DNA from: Scytonema hofmannii PCC 7110
Lineage (GTDB): Bacteria > Cyanobacteriota > Cyanobacteriia > Cyanobacteriales > Nostocaceae
Length of the DNA: 64,000 nucleotides
NCBI RefSeq assembly: GCF_000346485.2
Contig: NZ_KQ976354.1
Span: 3,809,436-3,873,435, forward strand
Direction: 5' to 3'
In this document: piece by piece, positions 44,919 through 54,239 of the stretch
How the letters are laid out: every line of letters begins with the position of its first letter
Position numbering within the stretch: position 1 is the first letter of the stretch
Notes under the pieces: generated by a model
Databases searched by the model: none
Seen by the model: only the letters and a program-made list of their open reading frames with translations
What the model was told of the DNA's origin: nothing
Program-made: the position numbers and the translations under genes

Positions 44919-45410
44919 CGTTAGGTGCTCCTAGTTGTACCAGGACTATTCTATAAGAACAGTGGCGATAGTTACTCAGTTGCAGTTGGTGAGTCAAGTA
45001 GATCGAATCCCCACACGCCTGCTCTAATGCTCTAGGAACACTAATACAAGTTAGTTGATTGCCACTTACTTGAAAATCCCAGGTTTCACCATCGACATTT
45101 TGGGGATGGATGTAGAATTTTTATAAAAATTTGTAACAGCATCCCTTCCCAATTCATAACAAATTCAGCAAAACTTTTATATAAAAAGTAACAAAATACA
45201 CATTTTTTTGAGGTAAATTGGATAAGGACTTACTTAGCATCTACGTATTTGACAACCGATAGATTATTCAGGCGTATACTCGCTAAATCTCTCATTTGCA
45301 AGCTATTAACCAATGAAAAAAGAAATTGATTCATAATTCAAATCCTCATACTTAAAAGTAGGGGATTAATTGGTCAATGGTCATCGTATCAAATTTGACA
45401 TAAAAACAAA
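44919..45410. other. Intergenic region
   Basis: About 490 bases between divergent genes with no gene seen. AT-rich around 45110-45230. At 45349-45386 is a copy of the CTTAAAAGTAGGGG-type dispersed repeat next to a diverged TGGTCAA heptamer. Confidence 0.45.
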
Positions 45411-46433
45411 ATGTTTGCATACACAGATCCAACAGGTTCAGATTTTCTTAAACGCCAAAATGCCCTAGAAATATATAGAATTGACATTGATAGGTTCTAC
45501 AAGCGCTCTGCTTTCAGACTGAATTCTGCTTTTACATTGCTAGAAGCGTTTGAGGGACTTACGAACACAACAGGGCTTCAGGTTGAAACAATTAATTGGA
45601 TTGCATTTCCCAAACTCGCAAATAGACCATTTGAGGTCATTGATAGCGATCGCTTTAATTTGCAAGACGAATACGTTGAATGGCGTACTGAAATTCAAGA
45701 TGGAAAAGTTACGCGAGTTACGTTTACCACTGAGTTCCCTGAGTATTATGAAGCTTTAGCTCAAGTCAGTGTTGATGCTCTGATTGCAGGAATTCAAGAT
45801 ACGATTCCAGAAGCAAATCCCACACTTGAGGAGTTATTTGGTCTGGGATTCAATCCTGTATCTGCCTCACCGAGAGAGCGTGCAGAGCAATTTCGCAGAC
45901 AGTTGAGACAAAATCCTTGGAACAACGGACAGAAAGGAATTCTTTGTCTAACTCAAACGAATAATACAGTAGAAGCATTGTTCGGCTTAGTAGAGCCTTG
46001 TGCAATATCTCGATTGGACATTCCTGCATCAGCAATTTGCGGGCAAACTGCTTGTGTCCCAGGACGTAACTCAGATCCGGCTATTTGCCAAGCATCTCAG
46101 AACTTAGCCCGTAGCGGTCGTGGTTTAAGCTTGGAAGATCCAGTGGGTATTAAGATGTCTAGGCTAGAAGGTATTTGGAAAATTAATGGTCAAGAAATCA
46201 ATATTAATAACCTGAATGAAAATCAAGGTGCTTGGGTTATCAGCCGTAATGGTCGGCGTGCTGTCCTTGATGTCAGCAAAGGGGTCACGATTGAAAACAG
46301 AACCATCACGACTGGAGCACAAGTAGCAGCGCAATTAACAGTTGGGGCATCTGTGATTGCAGCGCTAGAGTCAGTGCTTCCTGATTGGGCAGCAACTGGA
46401 GAAGAATCTTCACGGTTAATTGGTCAAGTTTAG
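45411..46433 (+). CDS. Uncharacterised protein paired with a heme protein gene
   Basis: A 340-residue soluble-looking protein with no signal peptide. I do not recognise a named family with confidence, though the sequence is well-behaved: EYVEWRTEIQDGKVTRVTFTTEFPEYYEAL in the first half, then GILCLTQTNNTVEALFGL, ICGQTACVPGRNSDPAICQ and RGLSLEDPVGIKM. The run of conserved-looking aromatic and polar motifs suggests an enzyme. It ends 13 bases before a secreted CxxCH protein, so the two probably form an operon. A redox function is inferred from the neighbour only. Confidence 0.7.
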   Translation: MFAYTDPTGSDFLKRQNALEIYRIDIDRFYKRSAFRLNSAFTLLEAFEGLTNTTGLQVETINWIAFPKLANRPFEVIDSDRFNLQDEYVEWRTEIQDGKVTRVTFTTEFPEYYEALAQVSVDALIAGIQDTIPEANPTLEELFGLGFNPVSASPRERAEQFRRQLRQNPWNNGQKGILCLTQTNNTVEALFGLVEPCAISRLDIPASAICGQTACVPGRNSDPAICQASQNLARSGRGLSLEDPVGIKMSRLEGIWKINGQEININNLNENQGAWVISRNGRRAVLDVSKGVTIENRTITTGAQVAAQLTVGASVIAALESVLPDWAATGEESSRLIGQV

Positions 46434-46446
46434 GAGCAGGTGAATA

Positions 46447-48168
46447 ATGCGTAAATTTATTACAACAGTGATCGCATTCGTATTTTGTTTTTTCATCTTT
46501 ACAAAGCTTGCTTTTGCTCAAGCTGCACCAGTTCCCCTATCGCTAGAACAAAACACAGATGGAGCAAGCGTTCAGCAAATTGCTTCAAGTACCTTCAATT
46601 CTCTAGGCGATCCATTTTTTAATCTCGTGCTAAAAGAGCGTGCAGATGTTACAAATCTGGCTGAAATAGAAAATTTAATTAAAGGTCAACTAGGTCAAGA
46701 GCGAACTTTCGTTGTAAATGAAACCATTGTTGATACTCGTCCAATAGTAGACGGTCAACCAGCAAGTAGAAGAGCCTTATTGACCTTTACTGGCAACAAT
46801 CAAGGGGAAAGGTTAGATCGAAATGTTATGTTCTCTGTGTTTTTTAACTCCGAGAACTTCCCGGATGTACAATCGATTGAAGCTTTAGGCTGGGATAGTC
46901 AACAAGGTCGCTACAACTACTACAAGCTTGACCAACAAGGAACGCCAGGAAGATTATCTTGGAAATTTCGCAACTCATCTGTTCAAGCCGATTTACTGCA
47001 ACCTGCTCAACGGAGCGGAACCTGCTTGCAATGTCACATTAATGGTGCACCAGTGATGAAAGAATTGGCTTTCCCTTGGAATAATTGGCACTCGTTTGCA
47101 TTTAACGCCAATTACTTAAGATTAGATTGGAAAGCTGGTACCAATTCTAGAATTGCCCAAAATTTAGAAGGTGCTGAAGTACTGGAAACCAACTTTATTC
47201 GTCCCGCAATTAATCAATTTAATGAAAAAAAAGTTGAGGAAAGTATTGCTCGCAATAATGATGGTAGCCCAATAGCCAATCCTGATGGAAGTCAACAAGT
47301 TACTCAAGGAAAACGCCTTTTACGTCCTCTCTTTGAGACCACTGAATTTAACTTAATCAGTAACAATCAACAAGTTGGAAACCTGCATCCTTTTTCAAAT
47401 ACTCCTACACCTGGACCTTTTGCCGATGTCAAAATTCCTAATACTTTCTTTCTTAACGCCAATTTAATCGGTGGTAGTACACCTACGATTTCACAAAGCT
47501 TAGGTATTGCAGAAAGTTTGAACTTTAGTGACATAGCTAAGGTAAAACCTGAAGAATACAGACAGTTATTAGCGCAGTCTGGAGTCAGGTTAGATGGGAA
47601 GCCAGGAGATGCTAATTTTGCTTGGTTTGTACCAGAAGTCAGTCATGTTGATAACAGTGCGATCGCTCAACTTATGAACAGAGGAGTTCTAACGCCTGAG
47701 TTTGTTGCTGCTGTTATGGCTGTTGATTTAGAAACACCAGTCTTTTCACAAAAAAGACAAGAACTGTTGCAGTTTATTCCCGAACAATTTAGTTTTCAAC
47801 CTCTACAGTCAGGTACAAATCCCCTTAATGTCAAACGGTTCCCAGACGACTTAACTCAAAAAGTTATTGCGGCTATAGAACAAGCTAACCCATCAAGCGA
47901 TTCCACTACAGGTGAATTTTTAGCCCTGCTGAAAAATGACAATCCCTTACAAGTTCTTAAGGAACGGGTTCAAGCCTATAGTAACAGCATCGATCAAAAA
48001 CTAAATAAGAACGACCAAGCAACTCGCCAAGCCGAACTCAAACGGCTTTACGATTTAGCGATCGCTAGAAGGCGATCGGTGATTAGCGATCCCGTTTTGG
48101 CGGCGATTAATGAAACAGGAGATGCTCTTCTTCCAGTTCCCGAAATTACAGTGACCAGTAATCAGTGA
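46447..48168 (+). CDS. Secreted c-type heme protein (single CxxCH)
   Basis: A 573-residue exported protein with a signal sequence (FITTVIAFVFCFFIFTKLAFAQA, cleavage near residue 26). A single heme-attachment motif CLQCH lies at 193-197 (SGTCLQCHINGAP), the rest of the protein being unlike small cytochromes. This is the arrangement of large periplasmic cytochrome-c-like oxidoreductases or peroxidases. The stop and final VTSNQ are from the GACCAGT-type repeat. Translationally close to the preceding gene; the pair may perform a periplasmic oxidation. Confidence 0.75.
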   Translation: MRKFITTVIAFVFCFFIFTKLAFAQAAPVPLSLEQNTDGASVQQIASSTFNSLGDPFFNLVLKERADVTNLAEIENLIKGQLGQERTFVVNETIVDTRPIVDGQPASRRALLTFTGNNQGERLDRNVMFSVFFNSENFPDVQSIEALGWDSQQGRYNYYKLDQQGTPGRLSWKFRNSSVQADLLQPAQRSGTCLQCHINGAPVMKELAFPWNNWHSFAFNANYLRLDWKAGTNSRIAQNLEGAEVLETNFIRPAINQFNEKKVEESIARNNDGSPIANPDGSQQVTQGKRLLRPLFETTEFNLISNNQQVGNLHPFSNTPTPGPFADVKIPNTFFLNANLIGGSTPTISQSLGIAESLNFSDIAKVKPEEYRQLLAQSGVRLDGKPGDANFAWFVPEVSHVDNSAIAQLMNRGVLTPEFVAAVMAVDLETPVFSQKRQELLQFIPEQFSFQPLQSGTNPLNVKRFPDDLTQKVIAAIEQANPSSDSTTGEFLALLKNDNPLQVLKERVQAYSNSIDQKLNKNDQATRQAELKRLYDLAIARRRSVISDPVLAAINETGDALLPVPEITVTSNQ

Positions 48169-48194
48169 CCAGTGACCAGTAATCAGTGACCAGC
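48151..48194. repeat. Heptanucleotide repeat (GACCAGT/AATCAGT) spanning a stop codon
   Basis: About six units of GTGACCA and GTAATCA; the heme-protein gene stops inside them (TGA at 48166-48168). Confidence 0.92.
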
Positions 48195-48204
48195 GATCGC
48201 AGTT

Positions 48205-48275
48205 AGGGATTTCCAAGAAATAAATTATCCATCTTGTGGTACGGGCGTCCCGCCCGTACTATATTTAGTAACGGG
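48205..48275. repeat. Solo end of the CTTCCAAGAAATAAATT repeat family
   Basis: AGGGATTTCCAAGAAATAAA, then ATCCATCTTGTGG, then the palindrome GTACGGGCGTCCCGCCCGTAC. This matches the left half of the element at 32957. Confidence 0.8.
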
Positions 48276-48434
48276 CTAGTACTAGAGAACGATCGCTCTG
48301 TGAATGTTTGCTTGGAATATTGAATGAAAGACAATCAGCATTTAAGCGATCGCAGTAAATGTTGGGTTTCGTTCCTCAACCCAACCTACCTGCGTGTTTT
48401 CGGATTTTCAGGCTTAACTAACAAGGTTCTGAAT

Positions 48435-49055
48435 CTAATTATTTAGGTTATCGATCTGTTGCTGTAGCTTTTGCACAAAGTCAGATGATGGGTTTGGCAG
48501 TAATTGTACAATATTTCGACGAAGGAATTGCACTGAATCTCTCTCAACTAAACAGAGTAAGTCTCGTTGTTGCCAATATCCAATTTCATCAAAAACATTA
48601 TCTAAAATTCCTAGACATTGAGATCGATCTAACATTTCAACAACTAAAGTATGAGCAAGAACAAAATTAGCGTCCCCTCCATATTCTGGTAGAGATGCAA
48701 ATTGTGTTTTGCAATGTCCTGTTGCCATCCAGTTTTTATACTGAGAATAGTATCCCAGAAAAATAACTAAACCTTCGCATCCTGGTCTAGGAAGTGTCTC
48801 AAATCCAATTATATGAGTAGGGGATATAGATTCACCTGTAGCAAAATTATGGTGAATGGCTTGAAGAGTAAGGAGTGAAGATTTTCCATTTTCAGAACTG
48901 AAAACACAGTCTTTTCCTTCTAGCTCAATGATATTATCATCCACCCATGTAAAGGGAAGTAGTTGTGCATGGTGATGTAATGAATCTAAAATAGAGCGGA
49001 TTTCATCAATAGGTCGATTACCAGCATTAAATTGGTAATGGATACTATATCCCAT
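48435..49055 (-). CDS. Hypothetical protein
   Basis: A 206-residue soluble protein that I do not recognise. It begins MGYSIHYQFNAGNRPIDEIRSIL and carries a central GFETLPRPGCEGLVIFLGYYS and WMATGHCKTQFASLPEYGG. ATG at 49055 is preferred over a TTG at 49082, with GTGGGA about 9 bases upstream. The look of a substrate-binding or accessory domain is only an impression. Confidence 0.6.
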   Translation of the reverse strand: MGYSIHYQFNAGNRPIDEIRSILDSLHHHAQLLPFTWVDDNIIELEGKDCVFSSENGKSSLLTLQAIHHNFATGESISPTHIIGFETLPRPGCEGLVIFLGYYSQYKNWMATGHCKTQFASLPEYGGDANFVLAHTLVVEMLDRSQCLGILDNVFDEIGYWQQRDLLCLVERDSVQFLRRNIVQLLPNPSSDFVQKLQQQIDNLNN

Positions 49056-49135
49056 AACTTCAATCCCACCAAAAGACGGCAAATTGCGCTTCTAGGAACT
49101 ACTTACTGACACGAGACAGAGCCTCGTAAACTGCA

Positions 49136-49156
49136 TTCCCAGGCTCCGCCTGGGAA
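49136..49156. repeat. Short palindrome (TTCCCAGGC / GCCTGGGAA)
   Basis: Perfect nine-base arms around CTC, embedded in GAGACAGAGCCTCG and GGGAACGAG, a dispersed intergenic motif of cyanobacteria. Confidence 0.7.
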
Positions 49157-49166
49157 CGAGATAAGC

Positions 49167-49201
49167 ACCAGTCACTGGTCACTGGTCACTGGTCACTGAT
49201 T
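49167..49201. repeat. Heptanucleotide tandem repeat (CACTGGT) at the ubiD stop
   Basis: Four to five units; the minus-strand ubiD TGA stop (49193-49195) lies in the last unit. Confidence 0.93.
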
Positions 49202-50704
49202 AATATCGTAGCCGAATAAATTTGGATCGACTTCGTCTAGCTGTAAATCCGCCAAACCATACTCAGCCCATCGCTTATCGACCATTGCTGCTATTTCTGG
49301 ATCTGACTCCAAGGAATCACCCCACTCATGTTCCGTTTCTGGAGGGATTTTTGTGGTTGCATCAATTCCCATCCTTCCACCCAAACCAATTTTTTCACTG
49401 GCAAAATCCAACGTGTCAAAAGGTGTGTTAGGCAAAATAAAAACATCTCGTGAGGGATCAACTTTGGAACTAATTGCCCATAGGACTTGACGCGGATCTC
49501 TAATGTTGATCGTCTTATCTACCACAATCACAAACTTGGTATATGTAAACTGTGGTAAAGCACTCCAAAATGCTAAAGCTGCGCGTCTTGCTTGTCCCGG
49601 ATATGCCTTATCAATAGATATAATTGCTGCTTTGTAACTCAAAGCTTCCATGGGTAGGAAGAAGTCCACAATCTCTGAGACTTGCTGCCGCAAAATAGGT
49701 GTATAAATGCGATTGAGAGCGATCGCCATCATAGCTTCTTCTTTTGGTGGACGCCCGCTAAATGTGGTCAAGTAAACTGGCTCTTTGCGGTGAGTCATGC
49801 AATGGAAGCGAATCAGTGGTGAATCTTCCACGCCCCCATAATAACCCATGTGATCCCCAAAGGGACCATCTGGTAGAACTTCCCCTGGGGTAATTGTCCC
49901 TTCCAAAACAAATTCCGAATCGGCTGGAACTTCCAAATTCACTGTCTTACACTTTGCCAACTGTACGCCAGAACCACCATAAAGCCCTGCAAATAACCAT
50001 TCTGATAAATCTACTGGGATTGGTGTCGCAGCTGCCATAATAATCAGGGGGTCTACACCTAATGCGATCGCGATTTCTAATTTCTTCCCACGTTCTGCTG
50101 CCTTGCGTAAATGCCTTGCACCACCTCGCACTGACAACCAGTGAACCGTCATCGTATTTTTAGATTGTAGCTGCAAGCGGTACACGCCTACATTCGGTGT
50201 CCCCGTTTCACAATCTCTGGTGATTACAAGTCCTAAAGTAATAATCTTGCCTGCATCACCGGGATAAGGCCGTATCAAAGGTAACTTATTTAAATCTAAC
50301 TCATCCCCTTGAATGACTACCTGCTGACAGGCAGGGAAAAAGTCACGTCCTGGTTTTGCTTTTAAGACATCAAACAGAATCTTACCAAACTCCACCGCTT
50401 GAGCAATCTTTTTAGGTGGTTTTGGTTGTTGCAACATTGCCAATTTCTTCCCCAGTTCCTCCAATTCCAGAGGATGCTGCATATTCATTGCCCAGCATAT
50501 CCGTTCTACTGTTCCCAGCAAGTTGACTGCTACAGGGAAGGATGCTCCTTTCACGTTTTCAAACAGAAGCCCCGGTCCCCCTTGTTGCAGCATTCGATTA
50601 GCAATTTCGGCAATTTCCAAGTCTGGAGCGACTGGGGCTGAAATTCGCTTTAATTGACCTTTTTCTTCCAAAAGTTTGATGAATCCCCGCAAGTCTCGTG
50701 CCAT
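49193..50704 (-). CDS. ubiD: UbiD family decarboxylase
   Basis: A 503-residue member of the prenylated-FMN-dependent (de)carboxylase family, standard length. Typical blocks are MARDLRGFIKLLEEKGQL, GPGLLFENVKG, TPNVGVYRLQLQ, HWLSVRGGARHLRKAAERGKKLEIAIALG, LPDGPFGDHMGYYGGVEDSPL and the late KVDPSRDVFILPNTPFDTLDFAS. In other bacteria it decarboxylates the polyprenyl-hydroxybenzoate precursor of ubiquinone; in cyanobacteria the analogous plastoquinone step is the likely role. The partner UbiX is not in the window. Confidence 0.95.
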   Translation of the reverse strand: MARDLRGFIKLLEEKGQLKRISAPVAPDLEIAEIANRMLQQGGPGLLFENVKGASFPVAVNLLGTVERICWAMNMQHPLELEELGKKLAMLQQPKPPKKIAQAVEFGKILFDVLKAKPGRDFFPACQQVVIQGDELDLNKLPLIRPYPGDAGKIITLGLVITRDCETGTPNVGVYRLQLQSKNTMTVHWLSVRGGARHLRKAAERGKKLEIAIALGVDPLIIMAAATPIPVDLSEWLFAGLYGGSGVQLAKCKTVNLEVPADSEFVLEGTITPGEVLPDGPFGDHMGYYGGVEDSPLIRFHCMTHRKEPVYLTTFSGRPPKEEAMMAIALNRIYTPILRQQVSEIVDFFLPMEALSYKAAIISIDKAYPGQARRAALAFWSALPQFTYTKFVIVVDKTINIRDPRQVLWAISSKVDPSRDVFILPNTPFDTLDFASEKIGLGGRMGIDATTKIPPETEHEWGDSLESDPEIAAMVDKRWAEYGLADLQLDEVDPNLFGYDINQ

Positions 50705-50985
50705 TGTTTAAGAAGTATGAAGCGTTTCTTATATTATCAATCTTCTGGGCAAGGTTCAGAGTAGTCCGGGTAAGGGAACTTTGTTTGTATAGCCGCGATT
50801 ACGAACATCCCTTGGGGTATTTTTGTAAAATTGAGATGATTCCGTAGCTAAACAATGGCTTTGGATATTTTAACTAAAATTTAATATTTTTTTTACATTT
50901 CTTTACTAGAAATAGCATAAATTTCATGTATCTTTGTTAAGAATATGCATAATTTTTTACCAGTAAGCGCTTTCAAGAATCAAGT

Positions 50986-51672
50986 ATGATCGGAATATAC
51001 GATACCTTCCTGGCAGGCGGTCTCGTTATGTGGCCTCTGTTGTTTTTATCTATCGTGACTTTAGCTTGTGCGCTGGAAAGGACTTGGTTCTGGTGTAAGT
51101 TGATAGTTCGAGAGCGTCGATTGGTGCGGAAAGTGTTGGCAGCAGCCGAGATTGGCTTAGAGGAAGCAGAAGCGATCGCTTTGTGTGGTAAGGATTTATC
51201 GATAGGTCGCTTTTTAGTTGAGCCATTGAAACTAAGGAATCCAACACCCGAAACTTTTCACTTAGCCATAAGAGCTGCTTGCGATAAAGAATGCTTGGAA
51301 ATGCGTAAAGGTAATCGGTTGCTAGAAAGTGCGATCGCGATCGCGCCTTTGTTAGGTATTTTAGGTACAGCAAATGGTCTGATTGCTGCTTTTAGTAACA
51401 TTAAGACAGGCACAAATACAACTGATTTCTTTGCTGTAACGGCTGGTATAGCGGAGGCACTCATCAGCTCTACAACTGGAATTGCCCTAGCGATTATTGC
51501 ATTTGCAATTTTCCGAATTTTTGTAATTTTGCAATTGCAGCAAATAGACTTTTTTTCTAAAGTGGGTCATGAATTAGAACTCATTTATTTACAACGTTGG
51601 AACAATGTCCAGTTAACAATTCACAGCGAACAGTTAACAGCAAATAGTAATCAGTCAATAGATGATAATTAA
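50986..51672 (+). CDS. MotA/TolQ/ExbB proton-channel family protein
   Basis: A 228-residue inner-membrane protein with three membrane segments: LAGGLVMWPLLFLSIVTLAC near the N-terminus and two helices bracketing LLESAIAIAPLLGILGTANGLIAAF and ALISSTTGIALAIIAFAIF. This is the proton-channel family that energises TonB, Tol or flagellar partners. No ExbD/TolR or TonB gene adjoins it, so it is either an orphan or pairs with a distant partner. It stands 180 bases before the pst locus, separated from it by a heptamer array. The last residues NSNQSIDDN are followed directly by that array. Confidence 0.9.
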   Translation: MIGIYDTFLAGGLVMWPLLFLSIVTLACALERTWFWCKLIVRERRLVRKVLAAAEIGLEEAEAIALCGKDLSIGRFLVEPLKLRNPTPETFHLAIRAACDKECLEMRKGNRLLESAIAIAPLLGILGTANGLIAAFSNIKTGTNTTDFFAVTAGIAEALISSTTGIALAIIAFAIFRIFVILQLQQIDFFSKVGHELELIYLQRWNNVQLTIHSEQLTANSNQSIDDN

Positions 51673-51724
51673 CCGGTCACTGGTCACTGGTCACTGGTCA
51701 CTGGTCACTGGTCACTGGTCACTG
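51673..51724 (+). repeat. Heptanucleotide tandem repeat (GGTCACT)
   Basis: Seven units start two bases after the stop codon of the proton-channel gene. Confidence 0.95.
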
Positions 51725-51761
51725 ATTCTTAAACAGAAATTAAAAAATATTTAAACTGGAG

Positions 51762-51791
51762 TTTAACTTTTCTTAGATTTTTCTTAACCCT
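51762..51791 (+). promoter_or_regulatory. Probable PHO box upstream of pstS
   Basis: Three repeats with the cyanobacterial PyTTAAPyPy pattern at about 10-11 base spacing: TTTAACTT, CTTAGATT, CTTAACCC. They lie 60-90 bases before the pstS start, on the coding strand, in the usual position for PhoB/SphR binding. Confidence 0.75.
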
Positions 51792-51852
51792 TATCATTGT
51801 AGCGTATTGGCTGTGTTGTCCAAAAACAAATAATCATTAATAACCTGGCAAT

Positions 51853-52893
51853 ATGAAATTATCAGCTACCGTTTTGAATCGTGTAGTTGCGGCTTCAGCT
51901 GTCACTGCTGTTGTTGCTGTCGGATCTTCTTTTACAGCAACTGCCCAAGCGCAAACTATTAATGGTGCAGGAGCGACGTTTCCTGCTCCTTTGTACGAAC
52001 GTTATGCTCGTGAAATTAAGAAAAAGTATCCAAAGCTAGGTGTTAACTATCAAGGTGTTGGTAGCGGTGCGGGTATTCGCCAATTTATTGCTGGAACTGT
52101 TGACTTTGGTGCTAGTGATGCCGCAATGACTGACGCAGAGATAGCTAAAGTCAGCAGAGGAACTATCCTAGTACCTACTGCGGGTGGTGCTGTTGCTATT
52201 GTTTATAATCTTCCTGGTGTCAACAATCTAAAATTGTCTCGCAAGACCTTACCAGGTATTTTCTCCGGTCAAATCACTAACTGGAATGATCCTCAAATTA
52301 AAGCGGATAATCCTGGTGTAAATCTACCAAGTCAGCCGATCAAACCTGTTGTTCGCGCTGACAGTAGCGGTACTACTTTTATTTTGACAAATCATTTAAG
52401 TAGCATTAGCCCTTATTTTAAGGGCAGAGTTGGTGCAGGAACTGCTCCAAAGTGGACAATCGCCAATGTTCTCAAAGGGAAAGGAAACCCAGGTGTTGCT
52501 AACTTCGTGGCTCGTACCGCAGGGTCTGTTGGTTATGTTGAGTACGCTTTTGCCACAGCAAACAAACTGAACTCAGCACAAGTACAGAACAAAGCAGGAC
52601 AATTTGTCGCTCCTTCTTTAGAGTCTGCAAACCAAGCTTTGTCAACTGTCAGTTTCCCTGAGAACTACCGAGTTTTTGTTAGTGACCCAGGACAAGGTTA
52701 CCCCGTTGTTGGTCTAACCTGGCTGTTGGTTTATAAAAATTATCCCGACGCTGCTAAAGGATCTGCTGTGAAAAACTTTGTGAATTGGGCATTAACTGAC
52801 GGTCAACAAATCAATGACGACCTCAACTACACCCGGATTCCAGCATCTGCAGCACAAAAGGTAATACAAACAGTAAACAGTTCTGTTAAATAG
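51853..52893 (+). CDS. pstS: Phosphate ABC transporter substrate-binding protein
   Basis: A 346-residue periplasmic phosphate-binding protein. A Sec signal peptide (about 1-34, ending ATAQAQT) lacks a lipobox Cys. The mature part starts with the family hallmark INGAGATFPAPLYERY, followed by GVGSGAGIRQFIAGTVDFGASDAAM and VRADSSGTTFILTNHLS, which hold the phosphate-binding loops. First gene of pstSCAB and preceded by a PHO box, so induced by phosphate starvation. TTAGTGG repeats follow its stop. Confidence 0.97.
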   Translation: MKLSATVLNRVVAASAVTAVVAVGSSFTATAQAQTINGAGATFPAPLYERYAREIKKKYPKLGVNYQGVGSGAGIRQFIAGTVDFGASDAAMTDAEIAKVSRGTILVPTAGGAVAIVYNLPGVNNLKLSRKTLPGIFSGQITNWNDPQIKADNPGVNLPSQPIKPVVRADSSGTTFILTNHLSSISPYFKGRVGAGTAPKWTIANVLKGKGNPGVANFVARTAGSVGYVEYAFATANKLNSAQVQNKAGQFVAPSLESANQALSTVSFPENYRVFVSDPGQGYPVVGLTWLLVYKNYPDAAKGSAVKNFVNWALTDGQQINDDLNYTRIPASAAQKVIQTVNSSVK

Positions 52894-52983
52894 GTTAGTG
52901 GTTAGTGGTTAGTGGTTAATGGTTAGTGGTTCTTTTTAACAACTAACAACCAACAACTAACCACTAACAACTAACAACTAATC
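52891..52983. repeat. Inverted heptanucleotide arrays (TTAGTGG, then AACAACT/CCACTAA)
   Basis: TTAGTGG units at 52894-52927 face AACTAAC/CCACTAA units at 52940-52980, giving a hairpin inside the pstS-pstC gap. The pstS stop TAG (52891-52893) is the first base group of the array. Such a hairpin could partly terminate after pstS and make pstS more abundant than pstC; this is inference. Confidence 0.85.
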
Positions 52984-53016
52984 TGGCGTGACAAGAATTT
53001 AATCTTCTAATGAGTA

Positions 53017-54009
53017 ATGGCTAATTCCTCAGAACCAACTAATAACAATCAACGAAACTTAATTGATGAAAGTATAGACATTACAGCGACTAGCGGTCAA
53101 AGTTTCTTAATTGATAAGGGATTCACCTGGCTAGTTTATGTATTTGCCGCCCTGACAGTTGCTGTACTATTTTGGATGAGTTGGGTAGTTTTTCAACAAG
53201 CTTTCCCTGCTATTCAAAAGTTTGGATTGGGGTTCTTGTGGAGTCAAGAATGGGATACGGGTAATTTACTTTTTGGTGCATTACCTTATATTTACGGAAC
53301 CATCGTCAGCAGTGCGATCGCCATGTTATTATCTATACCTGTTGGTTTGGCGGTAGCTTTAGTCACCAGTGAAAACTTTATCCCTCCTTCAGCAAGAACA
53401 ACTATAGCTTTTATTGTGGAACTAATTGCTGCTATTCCCAGTGTCATCATTGGTTTGTGGGGTGTATATATCTTTATTCCAGTCCTGACACCCCTACAAA
53501 CCTGGTTTTCCACTACTTTCGCATGGATACCACTGTTTAACACACCAGGTCCAGCAGGATTCAATCTACTCACTGCGGGGATTATCCTGGCGATTATGGT
53601 TTTGCCCACAATGGCAGCCATTACTCGTGATGTCTTGCTTGTAGTCCCAAAAGAATTACGCAGTGGATCGATGGCTTTGGGTTCTACTCGTTGGGAAACT
53701 ATATTTCGAGTGATACTACCGGCTGGATTTTCTGGAATTGTCGGTGCAGCCATGCTTGCTTTAGGGAGAGCATTGGGGGAAACAATGGCTGTGACGATGG
53801 TGATTGGGAACTCAGCTCAAATCAGTGCATCACTCCTGGATCCGGGCTACACGATCCCCTCCGTATTAGCTAACGAATTTGCTGAAGCGCAAGATCCTCT
53901 ACACCTTGGTGCTTTAACATATTTGGGATTGATTTTATTTGCCGTGACTTTATCTGTCAATATTTGTGCTTTAGCAGTTGTACAGTTTGTTGGTAGCAAA
54001 AATAAGTAA
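53017..54009 (+). CDS. pstC: Phosphate ABC transporter permease PstC
   Basis: A 330-residue inner-membrane permease with six helices. The characteristic block LPTMAAITRDVLLVVPKELRSGSMALGSTRWETIFRVILPAGFSG is the EAA coupling loop that contacts PstB. ATG at 53017 follows a non-overlapping gap after pstS. Part of the plus-strand pst operon. Confidence 0.97.
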   Translation: MANSSEPTNNNQRNLIDESIDITATSGQSFLIDKGFTWLVYVFAALTVAVLFWMSWVVFQQAFPAIQKFGLGFLWSQEWDTGNLLFGALPYIYGTIVSSAIAMLLSIPVGLAVALVTSENFIPPSARTTIAFIVELIAAIPSVIIGLWGVYIFIPVLTPLQTWFSTTFAWIPLFNTPGPAGFNLLTAGIILAIMVLPTMAAITRDVLLVVPKELRSGSMALGSTRWETIFRVILPAGFSGIVGAAMLALGRALGETMAVTMVIGNSAQISASLLDPGYTIPSVLANEFAEAQDPLHLGALTYLGLILFAVTLSVNICALAVVQFVGSKNK

Positions 54010-54085
54010 TACCATTTTGGATTTTAGATGCGTGGATTTTGGATTGAGTCTGCCTTACTAAGGCTTAATCTTAACCAACTATCTG
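54010..54085 (+). repeat. Dispersed TACCATTTTGGATTTTAG repeat between pstC and pstA
   Basis: Related over its length to 8186-8260: TACCATTTTGGATTTTAG at the start and CAACCAACTATCT near the end. It lies in the pstC-pstA gap of the operon. Confidence 0.65.
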
Positions 54086-54239
54086 TGAGATTTTTTTCAA
54101 ATTGGTTTAAGAAATTTACGACAAATGTTACAAACACTACTTGTAACTGAGCTATTGACAGTACTTTTATCAGGATATATGTCTAAAGAAAGACATAAAA
54201 GCAGCCAAGGAGTTTGAATATAAAAAGGCGTAAGAGATT

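Noticed and set aside
44990-45040. tRNA-like TCGAATCCCC string
   Set aside because: No cloverleaf could be drawn around it; no acceptor or anticodon stem.
53292-53753. 153-codon minus-strand frame inside pstC
   Set aside because: Antisense shadow of conserved permease coding.
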